NCBI GenBank assembly: GCA_027064135.1
Contig: JAMOQG010000098.1
Location: 1-40,342 of the forward strand
Length of the DNA stretch: 40,342 bases
Direction: 5' to 3'
Source: Peptostreptococcaceae bacterium
GTDB lineage: Bacteria; Bacillota; Clostridia; Peptostreptococcales; Acidaminobacteraceae
Under the pieces are notes generated by a model. It was given only the letters and a program-made list of their open reading frames with translations. It did not search any database and was not told the origin of the DNA. A program made the position numbers and the translations under genes. Numbering within the stretch: the stretch's first letter is position 1; the number at the start of each line of letters is the position of its first letter. Positions 25,267 through 34,587 of the stretch are shown here, in pieces.

Positions 25267-25334
25267 AATTTATCTCCTTGCTATATTCACACTAACACAT
25301 ATTATACAATATGATTAAATAATTAACAACTATT

Positions 25335-26261
25335 TTAAAGTTTCTTTGCCATAAAAGCCGCACCTACAATGCCAGCATCATTTTGCAATTTTGCTAGCAT
25401 TATTTTAGCAATTTCAACATCTTTAGAATAAAGCGATTTTTTTATTTCATCGTTTAATAAATCAATTAAATACTGTCCTGCATGTGATACTCCACCGCCA
25501 AAAGCAATTGCTTCTGGATCAAAAATATTAATAAAATTTACGACACCAATTGATAAATATTTTATAAATCTATCTACAGCATTTTTAGCTAATTTGTCAC
25601 CAATTTTAGAAGCATCAAAAATATTTTTTGTTGTAATTTTTTCGTAATTTCTTAAAATACTGTCTTCATCACTTTCTTTTAAAAGCTTTTCAGTGTACTT
25701 TCCAATACCTGTTGCAGATGAAAATGTTTCTAAACAACCATTTCTTCCACAATTACAATCATAAAAATTTTCGCCAACAACCATGTGCCCAATTTCAGCA
25801 CCCGCTCCATGCGAGCCTCTTACGACATTACCATCAATAATTATTCCACCGCCAACTCCAGTTCCTAAAGTTATTAAAATTGCGCTGTTATAGTCTTTTA
25901 AAGCACCAATTTCATATTCAGCAATTGCAGCAACATTAGCGTCATTATCAACATAAGTTTCAATACCAATAAGTTGTTCTAACTCTTTTTTTAAATCTAT
26001 TTGCTCAAGATTAATGTTTGCACATTTTTCTAAAAATGCATTATTATGACTTACAATTCCAGGAACTCCAACACCAACAATCTCAATTTTTTCTTCTGAT
26101 TCTTTTTTTAACATATCTATTACTCTAGCAATATCAAGTATAATTTCTTCGGGCTTTCTCCACGCACCTGTGGGTAATGATTTTTTTATAATAATCTTAC
26201 CATCTTCATTTATCAGTCCACCTTTAATACTCATACCACCTAAATCAATGCCTATTAACAT
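25335..26261 (-). CDS. glcK: ROK-family sugar kinase (glucokinase-like)
   Basis: Phosphorylates glucose or a related hexose or amino sugar; 308 residues. It shows the N-terminal phosphate loop GIDLGGMSIKGG (Met in place of the usual Thr), the GTGVGGGIIIDG segment and the zinc site CNCGRNGCLE, preceded by GHMVVGE. No N-terminal DNA-binding domain is present, so it is a kinase and not a ROK repressor. GGAGG precedes the ATG. It lies 14 bases after the response-regulator gene as the last gene of the sugar-sensing unit, which suggests it acts on the sugar that is sensed. The exact sugar is unknown. Confidence 0.9.
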   Translation of the reverse strand: MLIGIDLGGMSIKGGLINEDGKIIIKKSLPTGAWRKPEEIILDIARVIDMLKKESEEKIEIVGVGVPGIVSHNNAFLEKCANINLEQIDLKKELEQLIGIETYVDNDANVAAIAEYEIGALKDYNSAILITLGTGVGGGIIIDGNVVRGSHGAGAEIGHMVVGENFYDCNCGRNGCLETFSSATGIGKYTEKLLKESDEDSILRNYEKITTKNIFDASKIGDKLAKNAVDRFIKYLSIGVVNFINIFDPEAIAFGGGVSHAGQYLIDLLNDEIKKSLYSKDVEIAKIMLAKLQNDAGIVGAAFMAKKL

Positions 26262-26275
26262 ATTGCCTCCTCTTT

Positions 26276-27754
26276 CTATATCTTTTTATATGCACTAGGA
26301 GAATATCCTGTACTTTTTTTAAATACTCTTGAAAAATAATTCGAATCATTATACCCAACATCTCCAGATATTTGCTTAATACTCTTATTAGTATTTCTTA
26401 TTAAATATTTTGCGTTATCTATTCTTTCTTTTGTTAAATAATCAATAAAATTAATACCCGCTTCTTTTTTAAATAATTTTGAAAAATAATATGTACTTAC
26501 ACACATTTCAGTTGCAACCATATCCAAAGTAATATCTTTCATATAATTATTTGAAATATAAAATTTAGCACTATTTATAATATCTTCAATATTTGAATTG
26601 TTTTCATGCAACGATTTATTAATATAATAAGATAATTTTTTCTTAATATTATTCTTCATATATATTATATTCGCTATATCTGTTAACTCAATTTGTATAA
26701 CAGGTTTTAAAATATCACTATCATTTAATTTTTCAAATAATATTCTATTAATTAAAACTTCAAGCTCAGTTAAATACCTTAATTTAAAACTATCTTCTAA
26801 AATATTTGCATCAATCCAAGAAAATATACTCTCTAAAATATTCATACTTTCTTCTAAAATATTTAAATTAACTTTCTCAATTAATTTATTTTCCAATTCT
26901 ATTGGGTAAACATTCTTATTTTCTATATTATTTTGATAATAAATCTTTCTTAAATTATTCTGATATACTTTATTAATTTCTTCCATTTTATTATATTCAC
27001 TAAAAACCATATTAATTTCAATATCGAATTTTTCCAATATATTTTTATACAAATTTTTCAATTTATTTTTGTATAAATCATTATTTCTTTCAATAAAAAA
27101 CATAAAATAATTATTTTTTATCTTCAGTAAATGTCTATTATAATTTTTATCAAAATAATCTTGAATATACATTGAAATTTGATTGTTAAATTCAGGAATT
27201 TCAATAATAAGTGATACTCCTTTTCTTAAATTAATAATATTCACATTTAAATCCTCAATTTTTTTAATTTTATCGATTTCATTTCTAATAATATAATCAA
27301 ATACATTTTCTTTAATCAAATTTATCGATTTAATATTTGAATTTTCCATTAATTCTTTTTTTATTTGATTCCTTTTTTCTTCATCATAAAACTTAATAAT
27401 TCTATTTATACAATTTATTATTTTTTCTCTTTTAACAGGTTTTAATAGATATTCATACGCTCCAACATTTATAGCTTCTTGAGCATATTTAAAAGAATCA
27501 AAGGCAGAAATTATAACAACATTAACATTAAGCTGATCTTTTCGTATCTCTTTTATTGCATCAATTCCACTCATACCAGGCATTTTAATATCCATAAAAA
27601 TTATATCAGGTAAAAATTGTTTTGCCATTTCAATTGCCATTTTACCATTTGAAGCAGATTGAATCTCAACCATTTTTTTGAATTTCTTTTCAATTATTTT
27701 CGTGAGTCCTTTTCTTTCTATCAATTCATCGTCTACAATTAATATTTTATACAT
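26276..27754 (-). CDS. AraC-type response regulator (YesN-like)
   Basis: Two-component response regulator of 492 residues. The receiver domain has the acidic pocket VDDE (8-10), phospho-acceptor Asp D55 in FMDIKMPG and Lys in YEYLLKPVK. A long low-complexity Ile/Asn/Lys-rich middle follows. The C-terminal AraC domain has two HTHs: ISNNYMKDITLDMVATEMCV, and the final QISGDVGYNDSNYFSRVFKK with GYSPSAYKK. Its ATG overlaps the kinase stop by eight bases, so the two proteins are translationally coupled. It probably activates carbohydrate genes elsewhere or its own operon. Confidence 0.93.
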   Translation of the reverse strand: MYKILIVDDELIERKGLTKIIEKKFKKMVEIQSASNGKMAIEMAKQFLPDIIFMDIKMPGMSGIDAIKEIRKDQLNVNVVIISAFDSFKYAQEAINVGAYEYLLKPVKREKIINCINRIIKFYDEEKRNQIKKELMENSNIKSINLIKENVFDYIIRNEIDKIKKIEDLNVNIINLRKGVSLIIEIPEFNNQISMYIQDYFDKNYNRHLLKIKNNYFMFFIERNNDLYKNKLKNLYKNILEKFDIEINMVFSEYNKMEEINKVYQNNLRKIYYQNNIENKNVYPIELENKLIEKVNLNILEESMNILESIFSWIDANILEDSFKLRYLTELEVLINRILFEKLNDSDILKPVIQIELTDIANIIYMKNNIKKKLSYYINKSLHENNSNIEDIINSAKFYISNNYMKDITLDMVATEMCVSTYYFSKLFKKEAGINFIDYLTKERIDNAKYLIRNTNKSIKQISGDVGYNDSNYFSRVFKKSTGYSPSAYKKI

Positions 27755-29225
27755 TCCTCACCCCCAAATTTTCTTTCAATTTAATAAGCACTTTAGTTCC
27801 AACTCCAACTTGACTTTCAATAAATATTGTATCAGTTGAATTATAAAAAAGTTCCAATCTTCTTTTAACATTACTAATACCAATTCCTGTTGAATGACTT
27901 GTCATAGTATTATCTGTAAGCAAACTATTAATTGTATCTTCATCCATTCCATTGCCATTATCTTCAACAATTAAATATTTTTTATGTTCAACATTTAAAG
28001 AATATACTTTAATTATTCCACCCTCCTCTAAATCTTCAACTCCATGCATAAATGCATTTTCCACTATTGGTTGAAGTGTTAAAAAAGGTATTTTGAAATT
28101 TAAAACTTCATTTTCAATATCAATCTCAAATTTTACTCTTTCACCAAATCGTGCTTTTTGTATTAATATATAATTTTGTAAATTTATTAGCTCTTCATTT
28201 ATTGTAATAACAGTATCAATATTTTTAAGATTATATCTAAGCATATCTGATACACTTTCAATCAATATACATGTATCATCCGCATCCTCTAAAATTGCAG
28301 TTTTTGCAATTACATTTAATGTGTTAAATAAAAAATGAGGATTTATTTGAGCTTGTAGGCCTTTTAATTTAGCTTGATTTAAAAGAACTTCAACTTTTGC
28401 TTTTTCACTTTCTTCCCTATGAAGCATAACTTCAAAATCAGCATTTTCTTTAATTTTTATAATCAAAAGTTTTGTATTTTCAATTAATTTATTAAATGCT
28501 TCTGCTAAAAGCGCAGTTTCATCATCAGAATTAAGTTCAATTTTCTCAACATTAAAATTTCCTCCTGATACTTCCTCAGCAACATCTGTCAATTTTTTTA
28601 AATTTGCAAGTAATCTTCTGCCATATGAAATGCCAATAAAAAAAATGAAAAATAAACTTATAAATAATAATAGTATAATTCTAAGATTTATTTGTGCTGC
28701 AATTTTATCCATATCTAATGCAACTTTTCTTGAATACTCAAGTTCTTTTTCAAATAAAAGATCAAAATATATATTAACATATTGATTTAATTTCTTAAAT
28801 TCATAATAATTATTTTGAATCATATCTTCATTAACACCACGAATAGACCAAATAGTAGCTTCTAATGTATTATAATATTCATTATCAAGAATATATTCAA
28901 TGTTCTCTAAATATAAACAAGATTTTCTATCATATACTTCATTTTGATATTCCTTAATTAAACTTTTTAAATCCTGATAATTGTTAAAAATTACATCCAT
29001 ATATGATGTATCTTTTGAAAGTGCAAAATTTGATAAAGCAATATCAATATTTGAATTAGTTTTTACCATATCTTTAATTTCATAAACTCTTTCATTTACT
29101 TTTTTTGATACTGAATTAAATTTTCTATAACTTATATATGAAAATAAATTACCTACAACTAATGAAATTATTATTAAAATAGATATTAAAAACAAGCTCC
29201 GCTTTATTGAATGTTTTCTATTCAT
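27747..29225 (-). CDS. sensor histidine kinase, YesM/LytS type
   Basis: Membrane kinase of about 492 residues. One helix near the N-terminus and another at about 182-202 bracket a 145-residue extracytoplasmic domain. A HAMP segment follows, then the His_kinase domain with phospho-acceptor His in LQAQINPHFLFNTLN (about H297) and ATPase motifs DNGNGMDE and STGIGISNVKRRLEL. The frame opens at 29237, but the ATG at 29225, which overlaps the upstream stop (ATGAATAG), has GGTGA at good spacing. It lies directly after the membrane-anchored sugar-binding protein gene, with which it probably forms a sensing complex as in XylFII-LytS. Confidence 0.93.
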   Translation of the reverse strand: MNRKHSIKRSLFLISILIIISLVVGNLFSYISYRKFNSVSKKVNERVYEIKDMVKTNSNIDIALSNFALSKDTSYMDVIFNNYQDLKSLIKEYQNEVYDRKSCLYLENIEYILDNEYYNTLEATIWSIRGVNEDMIQNNYYEFKKLNQYVNIYFDLLFEKELEYSRKVALDMDKIAAQINLRIILLLFISLFFIFFIGISYGRRLLANLKKLTDVAEEVSGGNFNVEKIELNSDDETALLAEAFNKLIENTKLLIIKIKENADFEVMLHREESEKAKVEVLLNQAKLKGLQAQINPHFLFNTLNVIAKTAILEDADDTCILIESVSDMLRYNLKNIDTVITINEELINLQNYILIQKARFGERVKFEIDIENEVLNFKIPFLTLQPIVENAFMHGVEDLEEGGIIKVYSLNVEHKKYLIVEDNGNGMDEDTINSLLTDNTMTSHSTGIGISNVKRRLELFYNSTDTIFIESQVGVGTKVLIKLKENLGVRNV

Positions 29226-30186
29226 TAGATTCACCATCCAAATAAGTTTTTAAATTATATTTATTTAAAATTGTAGTTGGTACGTAAAATACATCTAAAC
29301 TGATATTATCTTCATTTATTGAATTTAAAGTATTTACAGCTTCTTCTCCAACTAAATATCCATCTGTAAACAATGTTGCGGTAATAATTCCTTTTTGAAT
29401 ATATTCTATAGTCATTTCAGAATTATCATATGCAATTATATATACTTCACCAACTTTATTCATGCTAACAATTGCTTTTGCTATATTTAATCCATCATAA
29501 ATACCTGTCCCAATTATTACATTTATCTCAGGATGTAAATCTAATTCTTTTCTTAAATTGTTTTCAAAATTAAATCTAGTATTTATTGAAACTATTTCAG
29601 TTAAATTTATATTTTCTTCATTATTAATTTCGCTAATCATTCCATCAATTAAAAGATTCCTATTCTCCGAATTATATTCATCAATTACTAATATATTCAA
29701 TACTTCATTTGATTTTTTAGATATTTCTTGAATTGATTTTTGACCTTTCTGATAATTATTAGGTCCAACATAAGTATCTCTTAATCTACTTGCTCCATCT
29801 TCATTTATAAAAACAATAGGAATTTTCTTATCTTCAGCTTTTTTTAACAATTCTTCCATTTCATTTGAGTTATATCCACTAAGAATAATTCCATTAGAAT
29901 TTCCAGCTACTGCCATCTCAAAAAGTTCTTTCTGTGATAATAAACCAGTATTATCAGAATTCAATATTTGAATAGCAATATTATTTGTTTCACAATTATC
30001 AACAATTCCTTTTTCAATATTGTTCCACAAATAATTATTACTTTCACTTTTTATTAAAATATAACTTTTAGAGTAATCTTTCTCATAATTATTATAATCC
30101 CTATTAATTAACTGAAATGAATTAAAAATGAAAAATGAAATCATTAAAAATACAATAACAATTACAACATAATTATTGCTTTTCAT
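29218..30186 (-). CDS. membrane-anchored periplasmic-binding-like sensor protein (XylFII-like)
   Basis: Protein of about 322 residues with a type-1 periplasmic binding fold (Peripla_BP_4). An N-terminal hydrophobic helix (VVIVIVFLMISFFIFNSF) has no lipobox Cys and no cleavage site, so the domain is anchored by an uncleaved helix. Fold landmarks are GIILSGYNSNEMEELLKKAE, IPIVFINED, DTYVGPNNYQKGQK and VIIGTGIYDGLNIAKAI. The true start is ATG 30186, preceded by GGAGGGG; the longer frame begins at a TTG inside that site. It lies between a sugar-binding lipoprotein and a YesM-type kinase. A membrane-tethered binding protein that presents a ligand to the kinase is the best reading. Confidence 0.85.
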   Translation of the reverse strand: MKSNNYVVIVIVFLMISFFIFNSFQLINRDYNNYEKDYSKSYILIKSESNNYLWNNIEKGIVDNCETNNIAIQILNSDNTGLLSQKELFEMAVAGNSNGIILSGYNSNEMEELLKKAEDKKIPIVFINEDGASRLRDTYVGPNNYQKGQKSIQEISKKSNEVLNILVIDEYNSENRNLLIDGMISEINNEENINLTEIVSINTRFNFENNLRKELDLHPEINVIIGTGIYDGLNIAKAIVSMNKVGEVYIIAYDNSEMTIEYIQKGIITATLFTDGYLVGEEAVNTLNSINEDNISLDVFYVPTTILNKYNLKTYLDGESNE

Positions 30187-30204
30187 AAACCCCTCCAATT
30201 TTTA

Positions 30205-31254
30205 CTAATAATTAGGTCTATCATCTGGCCTAATATTTCTATATACATCTTCAAATTTATGAAAACCACTTTTAATAATAAGCTCCATCATATTATCCTT
30301 ATCTACAATAACAGGATCTAATAATATTGAATTAACATCTTTAAAATCATTTTGAATTACTCGAGTCACATTTATCTCTTTATTATTAACAATATCAATA
30401 ACCATCTTAGCAGCATTTGTAGCAAGAAGTCTAACATCTTTGTAAACTGTCATAGTCTGTTTACCCTCAACAATTCTTTGACATGCAGATATTTCAGCAT
30501 CTTGCCCCATTAAAACTGATTTCATCTTTTTTTCTGCCAAAAGCGAGTATATTGCTCCTACAATAGCATCATTTGCACATATTACTGCATCAATCTTTTC
30601 ATCAGTTGTATTTAATACAGATTCCATATGTTCTCTTGCAACGCTTGTATTCCAATCATAAGTATATTCATCATATAAAATATTAATTTCATCATAATTC
30701 TCTAATACATTAATCACACCATCTCTAAATTGATGCGCATTGTTATCAGTATTAGCACCACCAATATATACCACATTTCCTTCTGTAATTTTTAAATTTT
30801 CAATAAGATAATTTCCTTGAAGTTCTCCAACTTTCTCATTATCAAAAGAAATATAATAATCTACATCTCCTTCAATCATCCTATCATAAGCAATTACTTT
30901 TACATTATCTTTATGAGCTATATCGACTATTTCCTTTGCAACTACTGCATCATGTGGTACTACAACTAAAATATCTACACCTTTATTCAATAAATATTTA
31001 GCTTGCTTTATTTGTTTCTCATCATCTCCATTTGCAGCAATAACTAAAACTTCTGCACCTAATTTTTCGGTTTCTGTAACAAATATATCTCTATCTCTTT
31101 GCCATCTTTCCTCTTTTAAAGTATCCATTAAAAAACCAACAACAATTTTATCATCTTTTTTAATAACCTCTAATTTATCATTTCCACCACAAGACGAAAA
31201 AATAATAGCAATGAATACTAACAATATTATATAAAACATAGATTTTTTAATCAT
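30205..31254 (-). CDS. sugar-binding lipoprotein (XylF/ChvE-like)
   Basis: Substrate-binding lipoprotein of 349 residues, first gene of the sensing operon. The lipoprotein signal ends in lipobox FSSC (Cys 22). A Peripla_BP_4 domain follows, with VGFLMDTLKEERWQRDRD near the start, NKGVDILVVVPHDAVVAKEI and KVIAYDRMIEGDVDYYISFD, as in xylose- and multiple-sugar-binding proteins. AGAGGTGAG precedes the ATG. No ABC permease or ATPase gene is adjacent in this window, so it may serve sensing, or feed a transporter encoded elsewhere. The name xylF-like is by resemblance; the sugar is undetermined. Confidence 0.9.
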   Translation of the reverse strand: MIKKSMFYIILLVFIAIIFSSCGGNDKLEVIKKDDKIVVGFLMDTLKEERWQRDRDIFVTETEKLGAEVLVIAANGDDEKQIKQAKYLLNKGVDILVVVPHDAVVAKEIVDIAHKDNVKVIAYDRMIEGDVDYYISFDNEKVGELQGNYLIENLKITEGNVVYIGGANTDNNAHQFRDGVINVLENYDEINILYDEYTYDWNTSVAREHMESVLNTTDEKIDAVICANDAIVGAIYSLLAEKKMKSVLMGQDAEISACQRIVEGKQTMTVYKDVRLLATNAAKMVIDIVNNKEINVTRVIQNDFKDVNSILLDPVIVDKDNMMELIIKSGFHKFEDVYRNIRPDDRPNY

Positions 31255-31269
31255 TTCTCACCTCTTTAA

Positions 31270-31340
31270 TATACTCTTCATTTTATCATTTTTGATACTT
31301 TCAACAAAGAAAAATTATAGAAAAGCAATAAAAGAGTATA
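31270..31340 (-). promoter_or_regulatory. promoter and flanking inverted repeat of the sugar-sensing operon
   Basis: On the minus strand TTGTTG (31302-31307) and TAAAAT (31280-31285) with 16-bp spacing form a plausible promoter. A perfect 9-bp inverted pair, TATACTCTT (31270-31278) and AAGAGTATA (31332-31340), brackets it at 53-bp separation. The pair may be two sites for the operon's AraC-type regulator. Binding is inferred. Confidence 0.4.
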
Positions 31341-31440
31341 ATTGCAAATAAATGCTACTTAATACTCAATTAAAATAATGTCTTTTTTAGCTTTACTTTT
31401 GCTTTTTTTCTTATATACTAGGTATTTGAGAGGAGTTTTT

Positions 31441-32289
31441 ATGAATAATAAAACTAAAGGAATACTATATATTTCACTATCTTCACTTTTTTTCTCAATA
31501 ATGGCAATAGCAGTTAAACTTACACCTGATATACCTGTTGTAGAAAAAATATTTTTCAGAAATTCAATTGGGCTTATTCCAATATTAATAACCACTTATA
31601 AAAGTAAATTATCCTTAAAACCTAATAACACTAAACTTATACTTATAAGATCACTTTTAGGCATTTTAGGAATATTTTTTTACTATAGTGCTCTCTCAAC
31701 ACTTAATTTAGCAGATGCAGTTATTTTAAATAAACTTTCACCATTTTTTGTGCTTATACTATCTTTTCTTTTTTTAAAAGAAAAAATTTCAAAAAAACAA
31801 GTTATATCATTATTCTTAGCTCTTTTAGGCGCGATATTAATAATTAGACCTGCATTTAATTTATCAATTATTCCAACTTTATTAGGCTTATTATCTGCTT
31901 TTTTTGCTGGTTCTGCATATACAATTGTTCGCAAATTAAGTGAAACTGATAAACCACTTGTTATTGTATTTTACTTTGCACTTGTAACTACAATAATCAC
32001 TATTACATATATGATAGTAACAAAAAATTATGTATATCCGTCACTTTATGAATTAATGGTTTTAACAGTGCTTGCTATTTCAGCTCTTATAGCTCAACTT
32101 TTTATGACTACGGCATATAGTTATGCACCAGCTGGTGAATTAGCGATATATACATATCTAAATATTATTTTTTCAATAACATTCGGAATTATCATTTGGT
32201 CTGAAATTCCAGATATAATAACTATTAGCGGTGCAAGTTTGATAATTATTGGTGGTTATATTAATTATATTTCAAAAAAAAATGCTTAA
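31441..32289 (+). CDS. EamA/DMT-superfamily membrane transporter
   Basis: Membrane exporter of about 282 residues with ten predicted helices in two EamA repeats (drug/metabolite transporter superfamily). Landmarks are the first-repeat KIFFRNSIGLIPIL and SALSTLNLADAVILNKLSPF, and the second-repeat end AYSYAPAGELAIYTYLNIIF. The frame is open from 31378, but the ATG at 31441 has AGAGGAG just before it and gives the usual length. It is a single gene on the opposite strand from the sugar-sensing operon. Such proteins export amino acids or metabolites; the substrate is unknown. Confidence 0.9.
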   Translation: MNNKTKGILYISLSSLFFSIMAIAVKLTPDIPVVEKIFFRNSIGLIPILITTYKSKLSLKPNNTKLILIRSLLGILGIFFYYSALSTLNLADAVILNKLSPFFVLILSFLFLKEKISKKQVISLFLALLGAILIIRPAFNLSIIPTLLGLLSAFFAGSAYTIVRKLSETDKPLVIVFYFALVTTIITITYMIVTKNYVYPSLYELMVLTVLAISALIAQLFMTTAYSYAPAGELAIYTYLNIIFSITFGIIIWSEIPDIITISGASLIIIGGYINYISKKNA

Positions 32290-32315
32290 TAGTTTTTAAA
32301 CCTTTAAGCATTTTT
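32278..32315 (+). terminator. intrinsic terminator overlapping the transporter stop
   Basis: 12-bp stem AAAAATGCTTAA (32278-32289) with TTAAGCATTTTT (32304-32315) and a 14-nt loop. The stop codon of the EamA gene is inside the left arm. Confidence 0.75.
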
Positions 32316-32712
32316 AATATTAAATATTTTTTTTAGAAAAAAACATTGTACCTTAAGACATTAGATAAATCTATATCTTGTTTTCCGTCTTTTTTTACCT
32401 CTTAAATTTATATTATATCTAAATCAAAATAAACAAACATCAATCGTCAAAACAATAGGTCTTGTCATTATATTCCATACCTTGGCTTAAAGAAATTAAT
32501 TTCACAGCACTTCAAACTATGTTAAGACATTTATAACTCTTCAAAGAACTGTCGATGACATAAGAATCTCGCAACTTTAGTCGTAAGTATTTCAAAAAGG
32601 TGTGAACAGTAACACAAATATTAATAAAAATTAACATTATATATCATTATATGTTCTAAATATTCTGTCAAAATATAGTATAATAAATTATAACATAAAT
32701 TAGGGAGGCGTT
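32316..32712. other. gene-free stretch upstream of pepF
   Basis: No convincing coding sequence on either strand. Short minus-strand open pieces (for example YNDKTYCFDD) are interrupted by stops. The 10-bp direct repeat TTAAGACATT occurs at 32353-32362 and 32522-32531. The middle (32440-32600) is less A/T-rich than its surroundings and may be a remnant of something foreign. A TATAAT (32679-32684) close to pepF is a probable -10 without a good -35. Confidence 0.35.
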
Positions 32713-34512
32713 ATGAAAAAAATATTAAAACGTGAAGATGTTAATATTAATTCAACTTGGGACTTATCATCATTATTTAAATCAAAAGAAGATTTTTATA
32801 ATTCTTTAAAAGATATTCAAGAAAAAACTGAAAAATTAAAAAGCTATAAAGGTAAATTACGTGAAAATACTACTATTTTATTTGAAGCAATTGAAGCTCT
32901 TGAAAACTTAATGATTCAACTAAATGCATTAGATACATATGCAGGATTATTGCTATCTGTAGATGGAACCAACACAAAAAATCAAGAATTATATATGAAT
33001 TTCAATGCTATTTCTACTGAAATACAAGCAGATTTAACTTTCTTCAATAACGAAATTATGTCTTTTACTGATAAAGAATTTAATCTTCTAATACAAAACG
33101 AACCAAAACTAGAAATATATCGTACTTTTCTTGAAGATATTTTTGAAGAAAAAAAGTATAAACTTTCCGATGATACTGAAGAAGCTCTTGCTACTTTAGG
33201 CGAAGTTACAGAAGCACCTTATAATATATATTCAGTTAGTAAATCCACTGATATGATTTTCGATTCTTTTATTGACGGTAATGGAAATACTTTACCTAAT
33301 TCATTTGCTTTATTTGAAGGAAAATACGAATTTAGCGAAGATCCAGTTATTAGAAAAAATGCTTATGCTTCATTCAATAAAACATTAAATCAATATAAAA
33401 ACACATATGCTGCTATTTATAATACAGAAGTAAAAAAACAAGTATTACTTAGTAAATTAAGAGGATACTCTTCTGTTACTGAAATGCTTTTAAAGCCACA
33501 AAAAGTTACACTCGAAATGTATCATCGCCAAATAGATATTATTTATAAAGATTTAGCTCCTCATATGAGAAAATTTGCAAAACTTATTAAAGAACAATTA
33601 AATTTAGAAAAAGTTTCATTTTACGATTTAAAAGCACCTATTGATACAAGTTATAATCCTTCTGCTAGTTACGAAGAAGCAAAAGACATAGTACTTAAAT
33701 CTTTAGCAATTATGGGCGAAGATTATTTAAATATTATTAAAAGAGGATTTAATGAACGTTGGATTGATTATTCTGATAACATCGGTAAATCAACTGGAGC
33801 TTTTTGTGCATCGCCTTATGCTGCTCATCCATATATTTTGGTTACTTTTCAAAATAATATGAGAGATGCTTTTACACTTGCGCACGAATTAGGTCATGCA
33901 GGACATTTCTTCTTAGCAAATAAAGAACAAAATTTCTTTAATACTGAACCATCAATGTTTAATGTAGAAGCTCCATCTACAATGAATGAAATGTTATTAG
34001 GAAGACATTTATTAAAAAATAATGATGATCCTAAAACAAAAAAATGGGTTATACTTCAGTTTTTAGGAACTTATTATCACAATTTTGTTACACATTTATT
34101 AGAAGCAGCATTCCAGAGAGAAATTTATAAATTTGCCGAAGAAGGAACTCCACTTACTGCAAAACTACTTTGCGATACTAAATTAGAAATTCTTAAAGGT
34201 TTTTGGGGTGATTCAGTCGAAATTGACGAATTTGCAGGTATGACTTGGATGAGACAACCACATTATTATATGGGTTTATATCCTTACACATATTCAGCAG
34301 GTCTTACAGCAGCAACTACTGTTTCAGAAATGATTTTTGAAGAAGGTAAACCTGCAGTTGATCGTTGGATTGAAGTTTTAAAAACAGGTGGTAAACTTAA
34401 ACCTCTAGATTTGCTAAAAATTGCTGGCATGGACTTTACAACAGATGAACCACTTAAAAAAACAGTTTCATACATCGGATCATTAATTGATCAACTAATA
34501 GAATTATCATAA
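32713..34512 (+). CDS. pepF: oligoendopeptidase F
   Basis: Cytoplasmic zinc metallopeptidase of 599 residues (M3B family, usual PepF length) that cuts short peptides. The zinc site is LAHELGHAGHF (H391, H395), with the downstream NVEAPSTMNEMLL supplying the third ligand Glu. The C-terminal PHYYMGLYPYTYSAG segment is typical of substrate-binding loops. GGGAGG precedes the ATG. It stands alone between terminators. Role: peptide recycling and use of imported peptides. Confidence 0.96.
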   Translation: MKKILKREDVNINSTWDLSSLFKSKEDFYNSLKDIQEKTEKLKSYKGKLRENTTILFEAIEALENLMIQLNALDTYAGLLLSVDGTNTKNQELYMNFNAISTEIQADLTFFNNEIMSFTDKEFNLLIQNEPKLEIYRTFLEDIFEEKKYKLSDDTEEALATLGEVTEAPYNIYSVSKSTDMIFDSFIDGNGNTLPNSFALFEGKYEFSEDPVIRKNAYASFNKTLNQYKNTYAAIYNTEVKKQVLLSKLRGYSSVTEMLLKPQKVTLEMYHRQIDIIYKDLAPHMRKFAKLIKEQLNLEKVSFYDLKAPIDTSYNPSASYEEAKDIVLKSLAIMGEDYLNIIKRGFNERWIDYSDNIGKSTGAFCASPYAAHPYILVTFQNNMRDAFTLAHELGHAGHFFLANKEQNFFNTEPSMFNVEAPSTMNEMLLGRHLLKNNDDPKTKKWVILQFLGTYYHNFVTHLLEAAFQREIYKFAEEGTPLTAKLLCDTKLEILKGFWGDSVEIDEFAGMTWMRQPHYYMGLYPYTYSAGLTAATTVSEMIFEEGKPAVDRWIEVLKTGGKLKPLDLLKIAGMDFTTDEPLKKTVSYIGSLIDQLIELS

Positions 34513-34519
34513 ATCAAAT

Positions 34520-34568
34520 AAAAAGGCACATCAAGTAGGAATATCATTCTTACTCAATGTGCCTTTTT
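34520..34568. terminator. bidirectional terminator after pepF
   Basis: 12-bp stem AAAAAGGCACAT (34520-34531) with ATGTGCCTTTTT (34557-34568) and an inner part that can extend the stem. It has A/T tracts on both sides. It serves pepF and the leucine-rich-repeat relic on the other strand. Confidence 0.9.
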
Positions 34569-34587
34569 ATAATATAAATCTCTTTTC

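Noticed and set aside
25267-25334. T-box or other riboswitch upstream of proS
   Set aside because: The intergenic stretch is only 68 bases and shows no specifier stem or T-box sequence.
32316-32712. Insertion-sequence remnant
   Set aside because: No transposase motif or terminal inverted repeats could be read; kept only as an unexplained stretch.
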